Assembly (NCBI GenBank): GCA_026709325.1
Contig: JAPOTF010000031.1
Location: 1 to 38,003 of the forward strand
Direction: 5' to 3'
From: Roseovarius sp.
GTDB lineage: Bacteria > Pseudomonadota > Alphaproteobacteria > Rhodobacterales > Rhodobacteraceae
DNA: 38,003 nucleotides
In this document: positions 35,396 through 38,003 of the stretch, piece by piece
Layout: the number at the start of each line of letters is the position of its first letter
Numbering within the stretch: position 1 is the stretch's first letter
Position numbers and translations under genes: made by a program
Notes under the pieces: generated by a model
The model's database searches: none
Told to the model about the DNA's origin: nothing
Seen by the model: the letters and a program-made list of their open reading frames with translations, nothing else

Positions 35396-36164
35396 GTGCG
35401 GCCTCCCCATCGGAAAGTACTGTACCGCCGCCCAGATAGACTTCTTGCACTTTGGCGTTGTTTCGGATTTCAGAGGCATTGCCCTGCGCAATCAGCGCGC
35501 CCCGGTTTAGCACCATGATCCTATGCGCATGGGCAAAGACCACATCCATGTCATGCTCGGTAAAGAGCACACTGACCCCCTGTCCCGCCACTATGTCAGA
35601 GGTCAGCTTCATAAGTGCCACGCGCTCCTTTGGGGCCATGCCGGCGGTGGGTTCATCCATTAGAAGAACCTTCGGAGAATGGGCAAGCGCAATGGCCAGT
35701 TCCATACGCTTAAGATCGCCATAGGCCAAAACCGCGCAGTGGCGATCTGCCTGATCTGCCATACTGACCAGCTCCAACAGGGCAAGCGCCTCGTCGCGAT
35801 AGCGTTTATGCGCATAGGGCATCACCCGCATTATGTCCCGGTGATGCGACATCAGTGCCATCTGCACGTTCTCAATCACGGTCATTGAGGAATAGGTCGC
35901 AGTGATCTGAAAGGTGCGGCCCACGCCTTTGCGCCAAACATCGCGGGGCTTCATGCCGGTGATGGTTTCTCCCTCCAGAATCACATTCCCCATTGTCGGC
36001 TTCAGCTGACCCATCAACATGTTGAAGCAGGTGCTTTTGCCTGCGCCATTGGGGCCTATCAAAGCCAAAAGCTCACCCTTTTGCAGCCGTAAAGACACGT
36101 CATCCACCGCAACGATTGCACCGAAGGCCCTTGTCAGCCCCATGGTTTCCAGAACAGCGGTCAT
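35388..36164 (-). CDS. Liv-type ABC ATPase (LivG-like), second system
   Basis: A 258-residue ATPase. Walker A GPNGAGKST, the LivG Q-loop part KGVGRTFQITATYSSMTV, a variant signature LAYGDLKRMELAIAL (the LSGGQ position reads AYGD, common in this subgroup), Walker B VLLMDEPTAGMAP and H-loop FTEHDMDVVF. The start at 36164 overlaps the permease stop by one base (TAATG). Confidence 0.9.
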   Translation of the reverse strand: MTAVLETMGLTRAFGAIVAVDDVSLRLQKGELLALIGPNGAGKSTCFNMLMGQLKPTMGNVILEGETITGMKPRDVWRKGVGRTFQITATYSSMTVIENVQMALMSHHRDIMRVMPYAHKRYRDEALALLELVSMADQADRHCAVLAYGDLKRMELAIALAHSPKVLLMDEPTAGMAPKERVALMKLTSDIVAGQGVSVLFTEHDMDVVFAHAHRIMVLNRGALIAQGNASEIRNNAKVQEVYLGGGTVLSDGEAAHA

Positions 36165-38003
36165 TACCGGTCCCCCGGCTTCACGAAGCCAAGGCGTTCG
36201 ATCCCAATGCGCAGGCTGCCGACGATGCCATTCGGTGCCGCGATCACCACGAAGATGATCAATATCCCCATAAGAAAGCGCCAGTATTCGAACTTCAAGA
36301 GCACCTCTTCAATGCCTTTGAAGAAGCCCGCGCCGACGACCCCGCCGGCCAGAGTTTTCACTCCGCCCAGGAAGACGACTATCAGCGCGTCAAAACTGCG
36401 CGCAATCTCAAGCTCGTTGGGAAAGACCGAGCCTTTAGAGAAAACAAACAGCGCACCTGCAAGCCCTCCCACAAAGCCCGCAAAGCCAAAGGCGATCAGC
36501 TTGATCTTGCGGGTATCCATCCCCATCGCCTCTGCCTGGCGCTCGCTGTCGCGCGAGGCGCGCAGGGCATAGCCAAACGGGGAATGCGCCACATGCCGCA
36601 AGATCACGATGCCCGCGACGGACAGGACCAGGGTGAAGTAGAAATAGACTGTCGTGTCCTTCAGCCAGTCCGCGGGCCAGATGTTCACCAGCCCGTCATC
36701 CCCGCCGGTGACCTCGCCCCATTGGAAAACGAGGCTCCAGACAAGTTGCGCAAAGGCGAGCGTCAGCATGGCGAAATACACGCCTGTCAGCCGCAGGCAA
36801 ACCCAGCCAATCGCCAGCGCCGCCAGACCCGCGCCAATCGGCGCGAGCAAGAAGGCGAGCTCGGCCGGGCTGTTCGCATGGGTGATTAGCAAAGCCGCCA
36901 CATAGGCTCCGCCGCCGTAGTAGGCCGCGTGTCCAAAGCTCACCAGGCCGCCCGTGCCAAGGAGGAAGTGCAAGGACGCCGCGAACAAGCAGAAGATCAG
37001 CACGTCGGTAACCAGGACTTGGCTGTACGTCGTTCCGTAGAATGGCAGAAGCGCCAGCACCACCAGACCCGCCGCAACGATAATGCGCACATTGCCCGAT
37101 GCCGGTTTGATGGGTCTCTCGGGTTCTCCCACCTGGCCATGCTCGCCGGCGACCTCCTCGCGCCCGAAGAGACCGTATGGCCGGATCATGAGCACCACGA
37201 TCATCACCACAAACATCAACACGAGCGTCGATTGCGGCAGGTACGTCACGCCAAAGACATTCAGAACCGAGATTATGATCGCTGCCAGATATGCACCCGG
37301 CAAAGATCCCATGCCACCGATGACCACAACCACGAAGACAGGCGCGAGGATGTTGAAATCCATTAAGAGATCCGCACCGCCCTTGGGTAGCTGCAGTGCG
37401 CCGCCCAGACCGGCAAGAGCCGAACCCAGGGCGAAAACGCCCGTGAAGAGCCACGCCTGATTGACCCCCAGCGCACTGACCATTTCCCTGTCCTGCGTTG
37501 CCGCGCGAACAAGCACCCCGAGCCGCGTCCTCGTCATAAGATACCAAAGTGCCAGCGCGATGATGGGTGTAATGATCAGCAGGACGATGTCGTATTTCGG
37601 GATGGGCTCTCCCATGATGCGGTAGACGCCGCGCAAGCCCGGCGCGCGTGGCCCCAGCAAGTCTTCCGGCCCCCAGATCAGCAGCGCCAGATCCTGGATA
37701 ACCAGGATCACGCCGAAGGTCGCCACCAGCTGAAAAAGCTCCGGCGCTTTGTAAACCAGACGAAGCACCAGCATTTCGATCAGCACGCCGACAATGCCAA
37801 CCGCCAAACCGGCGATGACAATGGATCCCCAGAACCCAATACCTGCGGGCAGATATTCTGGCAGCACCTGCATCAGCGAATAGCCGGTGTAGGCACCGAT
37901 CATGTAGAGCGAGCCGTGAGCGAAGTTCACGATCCGCGTCACCCCAAAGATCAGCGACAGGCCGCAGGCGACCAAAAACAATGAACTGGCATTAGCCAGC
38001 CCC
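36164..38003 (-). CDS. Fused LivH-LivM permease, second Liv-type system (5' end outside window)
   Basis: The frame is open to the right edge (it reads GLANASSLFLVACGLSLIFG without a start), so the N-terminus is missing. At least 612 residues are present. First half, LivH-like: GVTRIVNFAHGSLYMIGAYTG, coupling region RAATQDREMVSALGVN. A linker GREEVAGEHGQVGEPERP joins it to a LivM-like half: LLGTGGLVSFGHAAYYGGGAY, coupling region RASRDSERQAEAMGMD. Both permease subunits in one chain is a known but less common arrangement. About 16 hydrophobic segments are visible. The binding protein probably lies beyond the edge. Confidence 0.9.
   Translation of the reverse strand, partial: GLANASSLFLVACGLSLIFGVTRIVNFAHGSLYMIGAYTGYSLMQVLPEYLPAGIGFWGSIVIAGLAVGIVGVLIEMLVLRLVYKAPELFQLVATFGVILVIQDLALLIWGPEDLLGPRAPGLRGVYRIMGEPIPKYDIVLLIITPIIALALWYLMTRTRLGVLVRAATQDREMVSALGVNQAWLFTGVFALGSALAGLGGALQLPKGGADLLMDFNILAPVFVVVVIGGMGSLPGAYLAAIIISVLNVFGVTYLPQSTLVLMFVVMIVVLMIRPYGLFGREEVAGEHGQVGEPERPIKPASGNVRIIVAAGLVVLALLPFYGTTYSQVLVTDVLIFCLFAASLHFLLGTGGLVSFGHAAYYGGGAYVAALLITHANSPAELAFLLAPIGAGLAALAIGWVCLRLTGVYFAMLTLAFAQLVWSLVFQWGEVTGGDDGLVNIWPADWLKDTTVYFYFTLVLSVAGIVILRHVAHSPFGYALRASRDSERQAEAMGMDTRKIKLIAFGFAGFVGGLAGALFVFSKGSVFPNELEIARSFDALIVVFLGGVKTLAGGVVGAGFFKGIEEVLLKFEYWRFLMGILIIFVVIAAPNGIVGSLRIGIERLGFVKPGDR

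Overview
The window looks like a chromosomal segment of an alphaproteobacterium, probably a marine or host-associated Rhodospirillales/SAR116-like or Rhodobacterales-like lineage. This is inferred from protein flavour: a DUF2927 lipoprotein, a glutamine-dependent NAD synthetase, several Liv- and Opp-type ABC importers and a DgcN/DgcA pair. No rRNA, tRNA or CRISPR array was seen. Composition is mosaic. The 14.3-22.6 kb and 34.7-38.0 kb blocks are GC-rich, most other genes look closer to 50-55% GC, and 26.3-27.3 kb is clearly AT-rich.

Left part (1-8.3 kb): an IS630-type transposase remnant at the edge; a secreted protein made almost entirely of MORN repeats (minus strand); nadE (plus); then leuA. 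Upstream of leuA is what looks like a classical leucine attenuator: a promoter, a 28-residue leader peptide ending in a leucine-rich run, and an overlapping terminator hairpin with a T run. An acyl-CoA synthetase follows on the minus strand.

Centre left (8.8-14.1 kb): a complete branched-chain-amino-acid-type ABC importer (binding protein, two permeases, two ATPases) in one tightly overlapping plus-strand operon, divergent from the acyl-CoA synthetase. This suggests import of an organic acid followed by CoA activation. The first permease has an unusual ~100-residue N-terminal membrane extension.

Centre (14.3-26.2 kb): a minus-strand operon reads binding protein - DppB - DppC - OppD - OppF - gamma-glutamyltransferase - M20 metallopeptidase, with 1-4 base overlaps at several junctions. 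The gamma-glutamyltransferase has no visible signal peptide. Divergent from it lies a plus-strand operon of a histone-deacetylase-fold amidohydrolase, an enolase-superfamily racemase/epimerase (dgcA-like) and a DUF1611 P-loop protein (dgcN-like). Together they suggest a route that imports gamma-glutamyl or muropeptide-type peptides, cleaves them inside the cell and passes D-glutamate through N-acetylation and racemisation to L-glutamate. This is the most interesting functional hypothesis in the window.

Right centre (26.3-34.1 kb): a decayed accessory region. It holds a frameshifted RloB-like gene beside a 5'-truncated AAA ATPase (defence-type pair), a DUF2927 lipoprotein, a small membrane ORF broken by an 11-base C/G homopolymer, an enamidase-like amidohydrolase, a methyltransferase, a SnoaL-like protein, IS630 and IS21 (IstB) fragments and the 3' end of an FRG-domain gene.

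Right end (34.1-38.0 kb): a minus-strand second Liv-type importer (fused LivH-LivM permease running off the edge, LivG, LivF) followed by a MarR-family regulator whose 5' end may be frameshifted.
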